From assembly GCA_016928955.1 (NCBI GenBank), contig JAFGJV010000023.1, positions 1 through 33,955 of the forward strand: DNA of 33,955 nt. The letters run 5' to 3'. The stretch comes from Spirochaetales bacterium. GTDB taxonomy: Bacteria > Spirochaetota > Spirochaetia > Treponematales > UBA12059. Below the pieces are notes generated by a model. The model did not search any database, was not told the DNA's origin, and saw only the letters and a list, made by a program, of their open reading frames with translations. Positions 7,123-16,008 of this stretch are shown here, one piece after another (within the stretch, counting starts at the first letter, position 1; every line of letters starts with the position of its first letter). A program made the position numbers and the translations under genes.

Positions 7123-8043
7123 ATGGGACGAAAAAGAACGCGCGGACAAACGAAAGGCGCAGCTTGGCTGGCCATGTTTGTCAGCGCGTTCATGGTTTTT
7201 GCCGCTTTGGCCATAGCCATAGTCGCGGCCAGGGCCGGGCGGGAACGGATATCCGGCCAAGGCCAGCCCGTGGCTGAGGGCGCGGCGCCGGACGTGGCCG
7301 AGCGCCCGGCTCCGGCGGACGAGCGGAAGCCGGCAATCAAGCCGGACCGGGACTCGCGCGGCACCCTTGTCTTTGTCATAGACGACGCCGGCCACAATAC
7401 CGGACAGTTGGATGCCTTTCTGGACTTTCCGGGTCCGCTGACCATAGCCGTACTGCCCGGCCTTCAGTATTCGGCCGAAGCCGCGGCCAGGGCCCGTGAT
7501 GCCGGCAAGGAAGTGATTCTCCATCAGCCCATGGAAGCCGTGGGTGGCCAGGATCCCGGGCCGGCGGCAGTCACGCTGGATATGCCTGAAGACGACGTAC
7601 GGTCCCTGATCCGAGCCAACCTTGCCGGTATCGGCGGTGCCGTTGGCATGAACAACCATATGGGAAGCGCCGTCACGGCCGATGAGCGCCTGATGACGAT
7701 AATCCTGGACGAGGCCCGCGCGGCCGGCGTCTATTACCTTGACTCTTTGACCTCCGGCGAATCCGTGGTACACTCCGTGGCTTCGCGATTGAACCTGCCA
7801 TGCTGGGAGCGCGCCGTGTTTCTAGACAACAGCCCTGATAGGGCATCCATAGTCGCCTACATCAACGAAGGGCTTAAAGTCGCGGAGAAACGCGGCTACG
7901 CGGTCATGATAGGGCATGTGTGGTCGGCAGAACTGGCCCAGACCCTGTCTGACCTGTATCCCGGCTTGCTGGAACAGGGTTTCAGCCTGTCGACCATATC
8001 CCGCATCATGATGGACAAGGACGATGAGGATACTGGGTATTGA
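7123..8043 (+). CDS. Divergent polysaccharide deacetylase family protein (YibQ-like)
   Basis: A 306-residue exported or anchored protein. One hydrophobic helix (about residues 13-33) follows a basic start. A low-complexity Ala/Pro-rich linker follows, then a divergent polysaccharide deacetylase (NodB-like fold) domain from about residue 80. Typical motifs are VFVIDDAGHN, LTIAVLPGLQYS, VILHQPMEA, GMNNHMGSAVT and the late AVMIGHVW. The DD and HMGS residues resemble metal ligands of this family; the substrate is unproven. The gene is near-leaderless from the promoter at 7085-7114. Its last 20 bases overlap the start of tsaD, so the two are co-transcribed. A role in envelope polysaccharide or peptidoglycan modification is inferred. 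Confidence 0.82.
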   Translation: MGRKRTRGQTKGAAWLAMFVSAFMVFAALAIAIVAARAGRERISGQGQPVAEGAAPDVAERPAPADERKPAIKPDRDSRGTLVFVIDDAGHNTGQLDAFLDFPGPLTIAVLPGLQYSAEAAARARDAGKEVILHQPMEAVGGQDPGPAAVTLDMPEDDVRSLIRANLAGIGGAVGMNNHMGSAVTADERLMTIILDEARAAGVYYLDSLTSGESVVHSVASRLNLPCWERAVFLDNSPDRASIVAYINEGLKVAEKRGYAVMIGHVWSAELAQTLSDLYPGLLEQGFSLSTISRIMMDKDDEDTGY

Positions 8044-9040
8044 GTCGTCCTGCGACGAGTGCGCCGCGGCCGTGGTCGAGGACGGACGCCGCGTCCTGTC
8101 CAGCGTCGTTGCCACGCAAATAGAGCGCCACAGGCAGTACGACGGCGTGGTGCCCGAGATAGCGTCCCGTCTCCACGTTGAGTGGATACAGGACGTGGTA
8201 CACAAGGCCCTTGCGGACGCCGGGCAGAAACTTCCGGACCTTGACGGCATAGCGGTCACCGTAAAGCCCGGTCTGGCCGGCTCGCTCCTGGTCGGCCTGT
8301 CGTTCGCCAAAGCCCTGGCCCGCGCCCTGGACAAGCCCCTGGTCGGCGTCAACCACATACTGGCCCACCTGTACGCGCCCTTGCTGTCAGAAAACCTTGA
8401 GTATCCCTTCATCGGGCTCATTGTGTCGGGCGGGCACACGCTGATATGCAGGGCGGACGGTTTTGACGACATTACGGTGCTGGGAACGACCATAGACGAC
8501 GCCGTTGGCGAGGCCTTTGACAAGGTGGCCAAGCACTACGGCTTTGGCTACCCCGGCGGCGTGGCCATAGACAGGCTGGCCCGTTCAGGCGACGCGCGCG
8601 CATGCCGCTTCCCGGTACCCAATCTGTACAAGGGCGAGCACCGCTACGACGTTTCCTATTCCGGCCTCAAAACGGCGGCCATACGCCAGCTGGACAAGTT
8701 CTGGAACCCCGACTACCCGCGTACCGACCAGAACATAGCGGCAGCCTTTGAGAAGGCGGCCGTGGACCTTCTGCTGTCCCGTCTTATCAGGGCAATAGAC
8801 GACACGGGCCTCCGCACGGTCGTTGCCGGGGGCGGAGTCGCGGCAAACACCTACCTCAGGGAGCGCTTGGCTTCCCGGGACGACGTTCGGGCCCTGTTTC
8901 CGCCCCTGGCCCTGTGCGGGGACAACGGGGCCATGATAGCGGGCCTGGGCTATCGCATGCTCGTCCGGGGTGACCGTGACGGCCCGCGGCTGAACGTGTC
9001 GCCCCGCGTGCCTTCTTTCAGGCGCCTTCGCAGCGCGTAA
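8024..9040 (+). CDS. tsaD: tRNA N6-adenosine threonylcarbamoyltransferase
   Basis: Transfers the threonylcarbamoyl group from threonylcarbamoyl-AMP to A37 of ANN-decoding tRNAs, working with TsaB and TsaE (not in this window). The 338-residue protein has the Kae1/TsaD signature: MRILGIESSCDEC at the start, GVVPEIASRLHVE, the metal-binding HILAH, VSGGHT, and GDNGAMIAGLGY near the end. The length is normal. The ATG at 8024 lies inside the 3' end of the deacetylase gene, with AAGGA just upstream. Of its 18 isoleucine codons 13 are ATA, an extreme example of this region's bias. The t6A modification it makes is needed for accurate decoding of ATA and other ANN codons. Confidence 0.96.
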   Translation: MRILGIESSCDECAAAVVEDGRRVLSSVVATQIERHRQYDGVVPEIASRLHVEWIQDVVHKALADAGQKLPDLDGIAVTVKPGLAGSLLVGLSFAKALARALDKPLVGVNHILAHLYAPLLSENLEYPFIGLIVSGGHTLICRADGFDDITVLGTTIDDAVGEAFDKVAKHYGFGYPGGVAIDRLARSGDARACRFPVPNLYKGEHRYDVSYSGLKTAAIRQLDKFWNPDYPRTDQNIAAAFEKAAVDLLLSRLIRAIDDTGLRTVVAGGGVAANTYLRERLASRDDVRALFPPLALCGDNGAMIAGLGYRMLVRGDRDGPRLNVSPRVPSFRRLRSA

Positions 9041-9045
9041 AGGCC

Positions 9046-9486
9046 CTACTCCCTGAGGCCCTTGCCTCGTCCTTCCATGCGAATGGATTCAAGCACCGGA
9101 ACAAAGCCGTTTTTGCCGTACACGGCTACAGCCAGGAACGCGTCCTCTGTTCCGTCCTCGCGGTCTATGGCCAGCATGAAGCGCTGGACGGCCGCGTCCG
9201 TGCCCGCCCCAAAGTCGTAGAGCCGGTAGGATCCCGGCTCCAGCTGATCCAGGGGCAGGTCCGACGAGAAGTCCTCGGCCGTGAGCTCGTCCACGGCCAG
9301 GGTGTCCTTGTCGGCCAAGGCGCGGAAATACGACGACAGGACACCGCTCCTGGCGCTGTCGCTTGAACTCAGGCGGACGCCCAGCCACACGCCGAGCGCA
9401 CCTAGTACCAGCACGCCGACAGCGATAGCCGCAGGCACCAGGATGCGGATAGGCTTGCTCATGCCAGGCGTCTTATCCCCGTTCAT
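9046..9486 (-). CDS. Small single-pass membrane protein of unknown function
   Basis: A 146-residue protein with one hydrophobic helix (about residues 15-37, [23 protein letters not shown]) and an extracytoplasmic domain of about 105 residues. The domain pattern ([22 protein letters not shown], then alternating strands) resembles a small nuclear-transport-factor-2/DUF4878-like lipocalin-cone fold, but I cannot assign a family. The ATG overlaps the kbl stop by four bases, so the two are probably coupled. An in-frame ATG at 9462 would remove eight residues without affecting the helix. It converges with tsaD, with only five bases between the stop codons and no clear terminator. Confidence 0.65.
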   Translation of the reverse strand: MNGDKTPGMSKPIRILVPAAIAVGVLVLGALGVWLGVRLSSSDSARSGVLSSYFRALADKDTLAVDELTAEDFSSDLPLDQLEPGSYRLYDFGAGTDAAVQRFMLAIDREDGTEDAFLAVAVYGKNGFVPVLESIRMEGRGKGLRE

Positions 9487-10676
9487 TTTTTTACGGCCCC
9501 CAGCTCCGCGCCCACCTTGGCGAACGCGGCAATGGCCGCGTCTATCTGCGCATCCGTGTGGGCCGCTGATATCTGGACGCGTATGCGCGCCTTGCCCCGT
9601 GGCACCACCGGGAAGCTGAAGCCTATCACGTATATGCCCTCTTCCAGGAGCCGGTCGGCCATGGCGTGGGCCAGCTTCTCGTCGTACAGCATGACGGGCA
9701 CGATGGGATGCACGCCGGGGCGTATGTCCAGCCCTACGCGCGTCATGCCCTCGCGGAAGCGCTTTGTGTTGTCTTCAAGCCTGTCGCGCAGGGCGGTGGA
9801 CGCGCTTAAAAGCTCCAGGGCGCGCAGTGTTCCCCCCACGATGGACGGGGCAAGCGTGTTGGAGAACAGGTAGGGCCGGGCTTTCTGCCGCAGGTACTCG
9901 ATGATCTCGGCATGGCCGGACACGCAGCCCCCCGAGGCCCCGCCCAAAGCCTTGCCAAAGGTGGTGGTGATGATGTCCACCCTGCCTATCACGCCGTTGT
10001 GCTCGTGCGTGCCCCGGCCTGTCTTGCCGACAAAACCGGTGGCGTGGCTGTCGTCAACCAGGACCATGGCGTTGTATTTCTCGGCCAGGTCGCAGACGGC
10101 GTTCAGGTTCGCTATGTCGCCGTCCATGGAAAACACGCCGTCAGTGGCTATCAGGCGGAATTTTTTGCCCTGCGCCGCCTTCAGCTTGGTCTCAAGGTCC
10201 AGGAAGTCGTTGTGCTCGTATATGAAGCGCTCCGCCTTGCACAGCCGTATGCCGTCTATGATGGATGCGTGGTTCAGGCTGTCTGTGATGATGGCGCTGT
10301 CCGAGTCAAGCAGGGGCTCGAACACGCCGCCATTGGCGTCGAAGCACGAGGAGAACAGGATGGTATCCTCGGTGCCGAGGAAGCGGCTGACGGCGTCCTC
10401 CAGGCGCTTGTGGGGCGACTGGGTGCCGCAGATGAAGCGGACACTGGACAGGCCATAGCCCCACTCGTCCAGGGCTTTTTTGGCTGCCTCCCGGATTGAA
10501 GGCTCGTTGGCCAGTCCCAGGTAGTTGTTGGCGCAAAAATTCACGACTTCCCGCCCGTCCTTGACGGATATCAAGGATCCCTGGGGCGTCGTTATGACAC
10601 GCTCGCTTTTGTACAGCCCGTCTTTCCTGATTTGCTCGAGCTTGGCCCGCAATTCTTCCTTCATGGCTCCGTACAT
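9483..10676 (-). CDS. kbl: Glycine C-acetyltransferase (2-amino-3-ketobutyrate CoA ligase)
   Basis: A PLP enzyme that cleaves 2-amino-3-ketobutyrate with CoA to glycine and acetyl-CoA, the second step of threonine breakdown. With the ATG at 10676 it has 397 residues, matching the usual length (about 398). Conserved features include [40 protein letters not shown] and the PLP-lysine motif [13 protein letters not shown]. An upstream in-frame ATG at 10700 overlaps the predicted -10 element and would not be transcribed, whereas AAAGGAG lies nine bases before 10676. No threonine dehydrogenase gene (tdh) is adjacent. A related alpha-oxoamine synthase (8-amino-7-oxononanoate synthase) is less likely given the motifs. 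Confidence 0.92.
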   Translation of the reverse strand: MYGAMKEELRAKLEQIRKDGLYKSERVITTPQGSLISVKDGREVVNFCANNYLGLANEPSIREAAKKALDEWGYGLSSVRFICGTQSPHKRLEDAVSRFLGTEDTILFSSCFDANGGVFEPLLDSDSAIITDSLNHASIIDGIRLCKAERFIYEHNDFLDLETKLKAAQGKKFRLIATDGVFSMDGDIANLNAVCDLAEKYNAMVLVDDSHATGFVGKTGRGTHEHNGVIGRVDIITTTFGKALGGASGGCVSGHAEIIEYLRQKARPYLFSNTLAPSIVGGTLRALELLSASTALRDRLEDNTKRFREGMTRVGLDIRPGVHPIVPVMLYDEKLAHAMADRLLEEGIYVIGFSFPVVPRGKARIRVQISAAHTDAQIDAAIAAFAKVGAELGAVKK

Positions 10677-10698
10677 GGCATGTAGCTCCTTTGCCGCC

Positions 10699-10727
10699 AT
10701 TGTACACGGGAGGATGCGGTATGGAAA
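10699..10727 (-). promoter_or_regulatory. Probable kbl promoter
   Basis: On the minus strand there is TTTCCA (10727-10722), a 17-base spacer and TACAAT (10704-10699). The predicted start at about 10692 coincides with the beginning of the AAAGGAG ribosome site, giving a leader of about 16 bases and fixing the kbl start at 10676. Confidence 0.6.
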
Positions 10728-10740
10728 GTGCGGCCAATGT

Positions 10741-11037
10741 TCACGCGCGCTGTTTGTCCGCGGCAGGACCCAGGGCCTGCCCCGAGGACGGGGTGTGGGG
10801 GGGCTCGGACGCGTGGAGAAATTCGTCCATATCCAGTTCCAGGGCGTCTAGTTCGGCAAGCAACTCGTCGACCCTTCGCTCACGCTCCCCGGACTGCATG
10901 GCGTCCAGGCGCTCGAAGGGCCGTTCAAGGGCCTCCTCAAGGCCCGAGCCAGTCTTGAGTGCCGTCCCGCAATAGGGGCAGAAACTGAAGCCCCTAAGCA
11001 CTATCCTGCCGCAGGCGGCGCAAAAGTCCAGCCTCAT
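10741..11037 (-). CDS. Zinc-ribbon protein of unknown function
   Basis: A 98-residue protein starting [11 protein letters not shown]. Two CxxC pairs (CAAC and CPYC, about ten residues apart) form a treble-clef or rubredoxin-type zinc ribbon at residues 6-24. A highly charged, probably helical segment rich in Glu, Leu and Arg (about residues 35-75) and a polar tail follow. I start it at the ATG at 11037, with GAGG upstream; the open frame extends further into the phoH gene. It begins 10 bases after the phoH stop, so the two are co-transcribed. No enzymatic domain is visible. It may be a small adaptor or nucleic-acid-binding protein. Confidence 0.65.
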   Translation of the reverse strand: MRLDFCAACGRIVLRGFSFCPYCGTALKTGSGLEEALERPFERLDAMQSGERERRVDELLAELDALELDMDEFLHASEPPHTPSSGQALGPAADKQRA

Positions 11038-11047
11038 ACACCGCGCC

Positions 11048-12352
11048 TCATAACAAGCTGGCCGCCAGCTCGGCAAGGTTGCTGCGCTCCGTTTTCTGGA
11101 GCGTCACGTGCCCGTAGACGGCCTGGCCCTTGAAGCGGTCCACCAGGTAGGACAGGCCATTGGAATTTGCGTCCAGGTACATGTTATCGATCTGGTAGGG
11201 GTCGCCCGTAAGGATCACCTTGGAGCCCTCGCCCGCTCTGGACACTATGGTCTTGATCTCGTGCGGGGTCAGGTTCTGGGCCTCGTCTATGATGATGAAC
11301 TGGTTGGGCAGGGAACGCCCGCGTATGTACGACAGGGCCTCTATCTCTATCAGCTTGTCCTTGACCAGCTGGTCGGCTGACTTGATCTTCTCCCTCTTGT
11401 GAGCCAACAGGATGAACTCCAGGTTGTCGAATAGGGGCTGCATCCAGTTGGCCATCTTTGCTCCCTTTTCTCCGGGCAGGTAGCCTATGTCCTTGCCCAC
11501 GGGCACCACCGGCCTGGACACGAGCATGCGCGTGTAGCGCTTTTCGTCTATTACCTTGCGCAGGCCCGCCGCAATGGCCATCAGGGTCTTGCCAGTGCCC
11601 GCCTTGCCAACCAGCGACACCAGCGGCAGGCTGTCGTCCAGCAGCAGTTCCAGGGCTATGCGCTGCCTTGAGTTCAGGGGGCTGATGCCGGATACGGAGC
11701 CCAGCTCGGCCTGCACCAGAGTAATGGTACCGCGATCCTGGTTCCAGCGCGCCAACACCTCGCGTTGCCCGTTGCGCAGTATGACAAATTCGTTGGCCTT
11801 GAGCTGGTCGCGCCAGCTCAGTTCCCCGTTGCCTTCCAGGGCGGCCAAGGTCTCCGTGTTGGCGTCCACTTCAATGACACCTTGGTAGAGACTGGCTATG
11901 TCCACCTTCTGTTTTTCGTAATCCACGGCCTTTAGGCCCAACGCGGTGGCCTTGACGCGGGCGTTTATGTCCTTGGACACAAAAAACACCTGGCGCCCGC
12001 GCTCAGCCAGCTCGAGCGCGCAGAGTATGATGCGGTTGTCCTTGATGGTCGTGTCGAAGCCCTCGGGCAGGCGGGACGGCTGCAGAAGGGACACCCTGAG
12101 AACCGAGCCGTTTTCGAGCTTGACGCCCTCGTTCAGGTTGCCTTTCTTGGCCACGGTATCCAGGAAGCGTATGGCTTCCCTGGCGCTTTTGCCCCGCTGG
12201 TCGGGATAAACTTTGAGGCCGTCCAGCTCTTCAAGCACCTGGAGCGGGATCACGATCTCGTTGTCGCGGAACGACAGAGCCGCCTCCGGATAGTGGATGA
12301 AGACATTGGTGTCTATGACGAACGCCTTGACCTGGTCTCCTGTGTCTCCCAC
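11048..12352 (-). CDS. PIN-PhoH protein (PhoH2-type ATPase/ribonuclease)
   Basis: A 434-residue two-domain protein. The N-terminal PIN domain (about residues 9-140) shows VIDTNVFIHYP, EELDGLK and FVSKDINARVKA, placing acidic residues where PIN nucleases bind metal. The C-terminal PhoH ATPase domain (about 225-430) has Walker A GKAGTGKT (249-256), RPVVPVGKDIGYLPG, Walker B FIIIDEAQN and VILTGDP. PhoH2-type proteins of this architecture couple an RNA helicase-like ATPase to a PIN ribonuclease. The GTG start is supported by AGGAGG five bases upstream and a TATACT promoter. The zinc-ribbon gene follows directly. Confidence 0.9.
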   Translation of the reverse strand: MGDTGDQVKAFVIDTNVFIHYPEAALSFRDNEIVIPLQVLEELDGLKVYPDQRGKSAREAIRFLDTVAKKGNLNEGVKLENGSVLRVSLLQPSRLPEGFDTTIKDNRIILCALELAERGRQVFFVSKDINARVKATALGLKAVDYEKQKVDIASLYQGVIEVDANTETLAALEGNGELSWRDQLKANEFVILRNGQREVLARWNQDRGTITLVQAELGSVSGISPLNSRQRIALELLLDDSLPLVSLVGKAGTGKTLMAIAAGLRKVIDEKRYTRMLVSRPVVPVGKDIGYLPGEKGAKMANWMQPLFDNLEFILLAHKREKIKSADQLVKDKLIEIEALSYIRGRSLPNQFIIIDEAQNLTPHEIKTIVSRAGEGSKVILTGDPYQIDNMYLDANSNGLSYLVDRFKGQAVYGHVTLQKTERSNLAELAASLL

Positions 12353-12369
12353 GGCCCCCTCCTGCTTCC

Positions 12370-12397
12370 AGTATAGCGGAGGCCGCGGTGATTACAA
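12370..12397 (-). promoter_or_regulatory. Probable phoH promoter
   Basis: On the minus strand there is TTGTAA (12397-12392), a 16-base spacer and TATACT (12375-12370), just upstream of the AGGAGG ribosome site (12363-12358) and the GTG at 12352. The -35 is weak; the -10 is good. Confidence 0.55.
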
Positions 12398-12436
12398 GTC
12401 CGGCCGGATCGGAAACCGGGCTCGGAAGGGGGCCTG

Positions 12437-13006
12437 TCAGCGGACCGCCGGCCTGGTCGTGCCCTTAAGAAAGCCGAACAGGCTGCCGCACAGACCGCCT
12501 ATGATGTGGCTGAATTCGGATATGTCGTTGTTGGTGAAGGCGTTGATGACTTCCTTGCCCAGGTAGAGCACCAGGATCAGGATGAAGGTCAGCGGTATCT
12601 CTCCCTTGCCGAAGTTCGTGAACGACGACAGGAGTATCATCATGAAGACTATGCCGGAGGCGCCCATCAGGGCCGTGGGAAACAAGAGCACGTTGAGGAG
12701 CCCCGTGGCCAGGGCCGTAACCAGGGTCATGGCGGCCAGCACGCCTGAACCGTAGCGTTCCTCCAGCACCGGCCCCAGGAGCAGTATGAAGAAAAAGTTG
12801 GCCAGGTAGTGGTCCAGTCCCGCGTGCCCAAGGACATGGCTTAAGAGGAGCACGTAGTCGCGCAGGTTGGCCGGGTCAAAGCCTCCCCTGCCGGGCACCA
12901 GGAACCAGTTTTCAGCCAGTCCGGGAAGGATGGCGTCCAGTATCAAGACGACGCCCGCGGCCAGGCTGAAGGAAAGCGTGGCTGGCGCGTTGTATTTGAT
13001 GCTCAT
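12437..13006 (-). CDS. Rhomboid family intramembrane serine protease
   Basis: A 189-residue polytopic membrane protein with about six hydrophobic segments. The catalytic serine lies in GASG (Ser117) and the partner histidine in SEFSHIIGGLCGSLFGF (His167). The HYLANF segment (66-71) matches the HxxxN motif of the oxyanion side of rhomboids. The catalytic dyad is therefore intact. The start at the ATG at 13006 is chosen for GGAGG four bases upstream; the longer open frame runs into the exonuclease gene. It follows the exonuclease gene by 11 bases and probably ends the leftward operon. The substrate is unknown. Confidence 0.85.
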   Translation of the reverse strand: MSIKYNAPATLSFSLAAGVVLILDAILPGLAENWFLVPGRGGFDPANLRDYVLLLSHVLGHAGLDHYLANFFFILLLGPVLEERYGSGVLAAMTLVTALATGLLNVLLFPTALMGASGIVFMMILLSSFTNFGKGEIPLTFILILVLYLGKEVINAFTNNDISEFSHIIGGLCGSLFGFLKGTTRPAVR

Positions 13007-13017
13007 GGGCCCTCCCG

Positions 13018-13809
13018 TCAGTTGGCCGCCAGGTCCAGGTCCAGGCTGACCGGGCAGTGGTCGGATCCCATGACATCCTTGTGTATGGCCGCGTTTTTGA
13101 CCAGGGGCCAGCACGCCTCATTGACGCAGGTGTAGTCTATGCGCCAGCCTATGTCCTTTTCCCTGGCGCGCATCCGGTAACTCCACCAGGTGTACAGGCC
13201 GGGCTGGTCCGGATGCAGGCGGCGGAACGCGTCCACATAGCCTGACGACAGAAAACGGTCCATCCAGGCGCGCTCCTCGGGCAGGTACCCAGGATTGCCC
13301 TCGTTGGCCTTGGGGTAGGTCAGGTCTATGGGCGTGTGGGCAATATTGTAGTCGCCGCAAAGCACGACATGTCGGCCGGCCGCCACCAGGGCGTCCAGCC
13401 TGGTCATCACGGATTCGCAAAAGCCTATCTTGTAGTCTATGCGCGCGCCCGCGTCCTGCGAATTGGGAAAATAGGCCGAGACCAACACATACGGCCCCAG
13501 GTCGGCTTCCAGGTAGCGCCCTTCGTCGTCGTACTCGGCCACTCCCAACACCCGTACGTCCACGGGCTTGACCCTGGTGTATATGGCCACGCCTGAGTAG
13601 CCCCGCCGCTTGGCGCTCGCCCAGAACGTCTCGTACGGGCGCCCTTCCGCGTCCGTTGCCTCAAAAAACTCCTTGCCGAGCTGGGAAGGGTCGGCCTTGG
13701 TTTCCTGAACGCATAGGGCGCTTGGCGACGCGGCCTTGAGCCATTCAAAGAAGCCCTTCTGGGACACGGAACGTATGCCGTTGACGTTCCAGGAAATGAT
13801 GGTTGTCAT
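13018..13809 (-). CDS. xth: Exodeoxyribonuclease III / AP endonuclease
   Basis: A 263-residue endonuclease/exonuclease/phosphatase-fold DNA repair enzyme that cuts at abasic sites and trims 3' ends. Motifs in order: IISWNVNGIRS (metal-binding Asn), CVQETKA (catalytic Glu), SAYFPN, VLCGDYNIAHTPIDL, and the C-terminal GSDHCPVSLDLDL with the catalytic Asp-His. The length is normal. AGGA lies eight bases before the ATG. It sits 42 bases after the PEGA gene and 11 bases before the rhomboid gene on the same strand, so it may be co-transcribed with the envelope genes upstream, though functionally unrelated to them. The symbol could equally be exoA or xthA. Confidence 0.94.
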   Translation of the reverse strand: MTTIISWNVNGIRSVSQKGFFEWLKAASPSALCVQETKADPSQLGKEFFEATDAEGRPYETFWASAKRRGYSGVAIYTRVKPVDVRVLGVAEYDDEGRYLEADLGPYVLVSAYFPNSQDAGARIDYKIGFCESVMTRLDALVAAGRHVVLCGDYNIAHTPIDLTYPKANEGNPGYLPEERAWMDRFLSSGYVDAFRRLHPDQPGLYTWWSYRMRAREKDIGWRIDYTCVNEACWPLVKNAAIHKDVMGSDHCPVSLDLDLAAN

Positions 13810-13851
13810 GGGTCCGTTCCTCTATCGTTGCGCGTACTGCATGCGGCGCTC

Positions 13852-14832
13852 CTACGGCGTCGACTGGATGGTCAGCTCAAGCGACAGGACCAGCGTATAG
13901 GTCACGCCCCTCTGTGCCGTAAATTTGCGGCTGATGGTATGGTCGCCTATGCGGCAGGACACGGTATGCTCACCAACCTCTATGACCAGCGATTCCCAGT
14001 CCGCCTGGGCCAGGGCCTTGCCGTCAAGGCTTATCACCGAGCCCTGGGGAGCCTGTATGGACAGGCGGGGCACATCCGGAACCAGGCTGACCGGCACGCT
14101 CAACACCTTGCCGGGCTCAACGGTGACCGACACGACCTCTTCCTGGTACCCTGCCGCCTGGATCCTGAGCGTGTGGAGGCCTTTGCGGATCACAACACGC
14201 GCCCGTGGATCGTCCACGGGCTTGTCGTCCAGAAAAGCCTTGATGTCTACCCCGTCCAGACCGCTGGCCAGGTCTATGACTATGGCTCCGTCCCCGCTCA
14301 GGACCGGCTTGACGACAAGGGTGAACCTGGCGCTCTCCACAGCGCGCGATATGCCCTTGCCTATCGCCAGGAGCTTGAACAGCACGGGATAGCGCTCAGC
14401 CCCCACGACCGTGGGCAGCAGAACGTAAAACGGGCTCGGCCGAAGGCTGTTGTTGGCCACGAACGGCAGGCGCAAGGCCAGGCTGACCCGGGCGGGCAGG
14501 TTCTGGACAGCCAACTGCTCCCCCTCGTAGTCGTACAGGCTCAGGTCGGGATCCGGACGCACGCCGGCGTACACGCTCCAGGCCAGGGCGGATTCCGAGC
14601 CTTGGACGGCCTTGGGCAATCGTAGCTCGAATTCGACGCCGTCCAGGAACATGACGCCCTCAGGTACGGTGACAGCCACGGCTTCGTTGTAGCCGAGCGT
14701 TACCTCCTGCCCATCGGGGTTGGCCGGATCGACCACCACAATGGCCGCGACGACGGTGCGCACGCCGTCAGCGTGGGCGCCGAGAAGCAGGAGGGTTGAG
14801 GTCATGGCGAGCGCTAGCACACGTCGGATCAT
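13852..14832 (-). CDS. Exported PEGA-domain protein of unknown function
   Basis: A 326-residue exported protein. A signal peptide covers residues 1-21 (RRVLALAMTSTLLLLG, with a probable AHA cleavage site). The rest is beta-rich. A PEGA-like domain at about 195-262 (VDIKAFLDDKPVDD...KGLHTLRIQAAGYQEEVVSVTV) is followed by a second at about 263-322 (RLSIQAPQGSVISLDGKAL...VGEHTVSCRIGDHT). PEGA domains are common in surface and periplasmic proteins of several phyla and are thought to bind cell-wall or surface ligands. The ATG overlaps the stop of the M23 gene upstream by four bases, so the two are probably translated together. I suggest a partner for the peptidase, but this is inference. Confidence 0.68.
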   Translation of the reverse strand: MIRRVLALAMTSTLLLLGAHADGVRTVVAAIVVVDPANPDGQEVTLGYNEAVAVTVPEGVMFLDGVEFELRLPKAVQGSESALAWSVYAGVRPDPDLSLYDYEGEQLAVQNLPARVSLALRLPFVANNSLRPSPFYVLLPTVVGAERYPVLFKLLAIGKGISRAVESARFTLVVKPVLSGDGAIVIDLASGLDGVDIKAFLDDKPVDDPRARVVIRKGLHTLRIQAAGYQEEVVSVTVEPGKVLSVPVSLVPDVPRLSIQAPQGSVISLDGKALAQADWESLVIEVGEHTVSCRIGDHTISRKFTAQRGVTYTLVLSLELTIQSTP

Positions 14833-15746
14833 GGTTGTATTCCGGGTAGAAAGCTAGACGGATCCTTGGCCTGTTCGCCCATCCGTATCTCGAAATGGAG
14901 ATGGGGCCCGGTGGACAGACCAGTGGATCCTACCGCGCCGATGATCATACCGGAAAGGACCCGTTGCTTCAACTCGACGTCGACCCGTGACAGGTGGCCG
15001 TATACGGTCCGCCATCCGCCGTCGTGCTCTATGACCACCTTCCAGCCAAGCACCTCGTCCCATCCGGCAGCAACCACGGTGCCTGACCGTGCGGCGAACA
15101 CGTCCGTCCCGAGGGGGGCTGCCAGATCCATGCCGGCGTGCATGCGGTCATGCCCGTCTATAGGGCTTTTCCTCATGCCGTAGCCGCTGGTCAACACGGC
15201 CTGGGACAGGGGCGGCCTAAAGCCGACGTTCAGAAAAAACGAGCGCTCAGTGGAACCCAGTCGCGCGCCAGGTATGAAGCTGAAAGCGCCACCCGCCTCG
15301 GGCAGGCTTATCCTGTACAGCTGGCTTTGCCCCTCGGCCAAGCGGGGCCTGAGGATAAGGTCCATGTCGTTGCGCGGGGTATCTGGCAGGAACAGGCCGG
15401 CCATGGACGGCACGAACACCAGCTGGCCCCCAACCAGGGGACCTGGATTGTTGAAGCCGTTCAGGGTGGCAAGGGTTTCGTACGGCAGGGACAGCCGCGC
15501 GGCCAAAGATAAAAGGTCCTCTCCGCCCGGGGACACCCACACGGCCAGAAACAGGTCCGGGTAGACGCCGCCAGCGTTTTCTGCCTTGTAGCCCTGCGCT
15601 ATGGCGTCCTGTATCTGCCTGAACACCAGGTCGGAGGGCGCTAGCTTGTATATGCGCGGGTAAGTTGCGTACGCCGGCGCAGCCTGGGCCACGGGCACTC
15701 CCAGCTGAGAGGTCAGGGCAAGCAGTACGGCCAGAGCCCTCTTCAC
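14829..15746 (-). CDS. LysM-like, M23 family peptidoglycan endopeptidase
   Basis: A 305-residue exported cell-wall hydrolase. I start it at the GTG at 15746, which gives a clear signal peptide (MKRALAVLLALTSQLGVPVAQAA), has GGAGG four bases upstream and overlaps the preceding stop (GTGA). A LysM-like module (about residues 68-110, GGEDLLSLAARLSLPYETLATLNGF) precedes the M23 domain. That domain has HAGMD and HLHFE, so the zinc site is intact. The LysM is more divergent than those in the other M23 gene at 4539. Flanking genes encode a small membrane protein and a PEGA protein, suggesting a three-component envelope unit. Confidence 0.87.
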   Translation of the reverse strand: MKRALAVLLALTSQLGVPVAQAAPAYATYPRIYKLAPSDLVFRQIQDAIAQGYKAENAGGVYPDLFLAVWVSPGGEDLLSLAARLSLPYETLATLNGFNNPGPLVGGQLVFVPSMAGLFLPDTPRNDMDLILRPRLAEGQSQLYRISLPEAGGAFSFIPGARLGSTERSFFLNVGFRPPLSQAVLTSGYGMRKSPIDGHDRMHAGMDLAAPLGTDVFAARSGTVVAAGWDEVLGWKVVIEHDGGWRTVYGHLSRVDVELKQRVLSGMIIGAVGSTGLSTGPHLHFEIRMGEQAKDPSSFLPGIQP

Positions 15747-16000
15747 GCGCCCTCCGGGCCAGCCGACGGTGCGGCTTTCCCTCGACGGCGTAGGTATTTT
15801 CTGACGGGCGACCATAGGACTAGCGCGGCCACGGCCAGCGTGACCATGGCCGTATACAGCGATTTGGCATGGGTCGCCGCATACCACAAAGGCCATACGG
15901 CCACCAGGGCAAGCGCCACGGCAACGCACGCCCACACAAGGCTCTTCATAAAGCCGGAGAACAGCGCCGGACGCGTGCTTGTTTTCATGTTGTTCACCAT
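15743..16000 (-). CDS. Small two-helix membrane protein
   Basis: An 85-residue protein with two hydrophobic segments (about residues 19-40, SLVWACVAVALALVAVWPLWYA, and 45-64, AKSLYTAMVTLAVAALVLW), then a basic RKYLRRRGK stretch and a short tail. No family is recognised. The ATG at 16000 lies two or three bases downstream of the predicted start of a TTGACA promoter and lacks a Shine-Dalgarno, so it appears near-leaderless; an alternative ATG at 15988 exists. Its TGA overlaps the GTG of the M23 peptidase gene, so it may help position or regulate that enzyme. Confidence 0.65.
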   Translation of the reverse strand: MVNNMKTSTRPALFSGFMKSLVWACVAVALALVAVWPLWYAATHAKSLYTAMVTLAVAALVLWSPVRKYLRRRGKAAPSAGPEGA

Positions 16001-16008
16001 CGTTTATG

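Noticed and set aside
10677-10700. ATG at 10700 as the kbl start.
   Set aside because: It overlaps the predicted -10 element, whereas the ATG at 10676 has AAAGGAG at good spacing and matches the usual length of the family.
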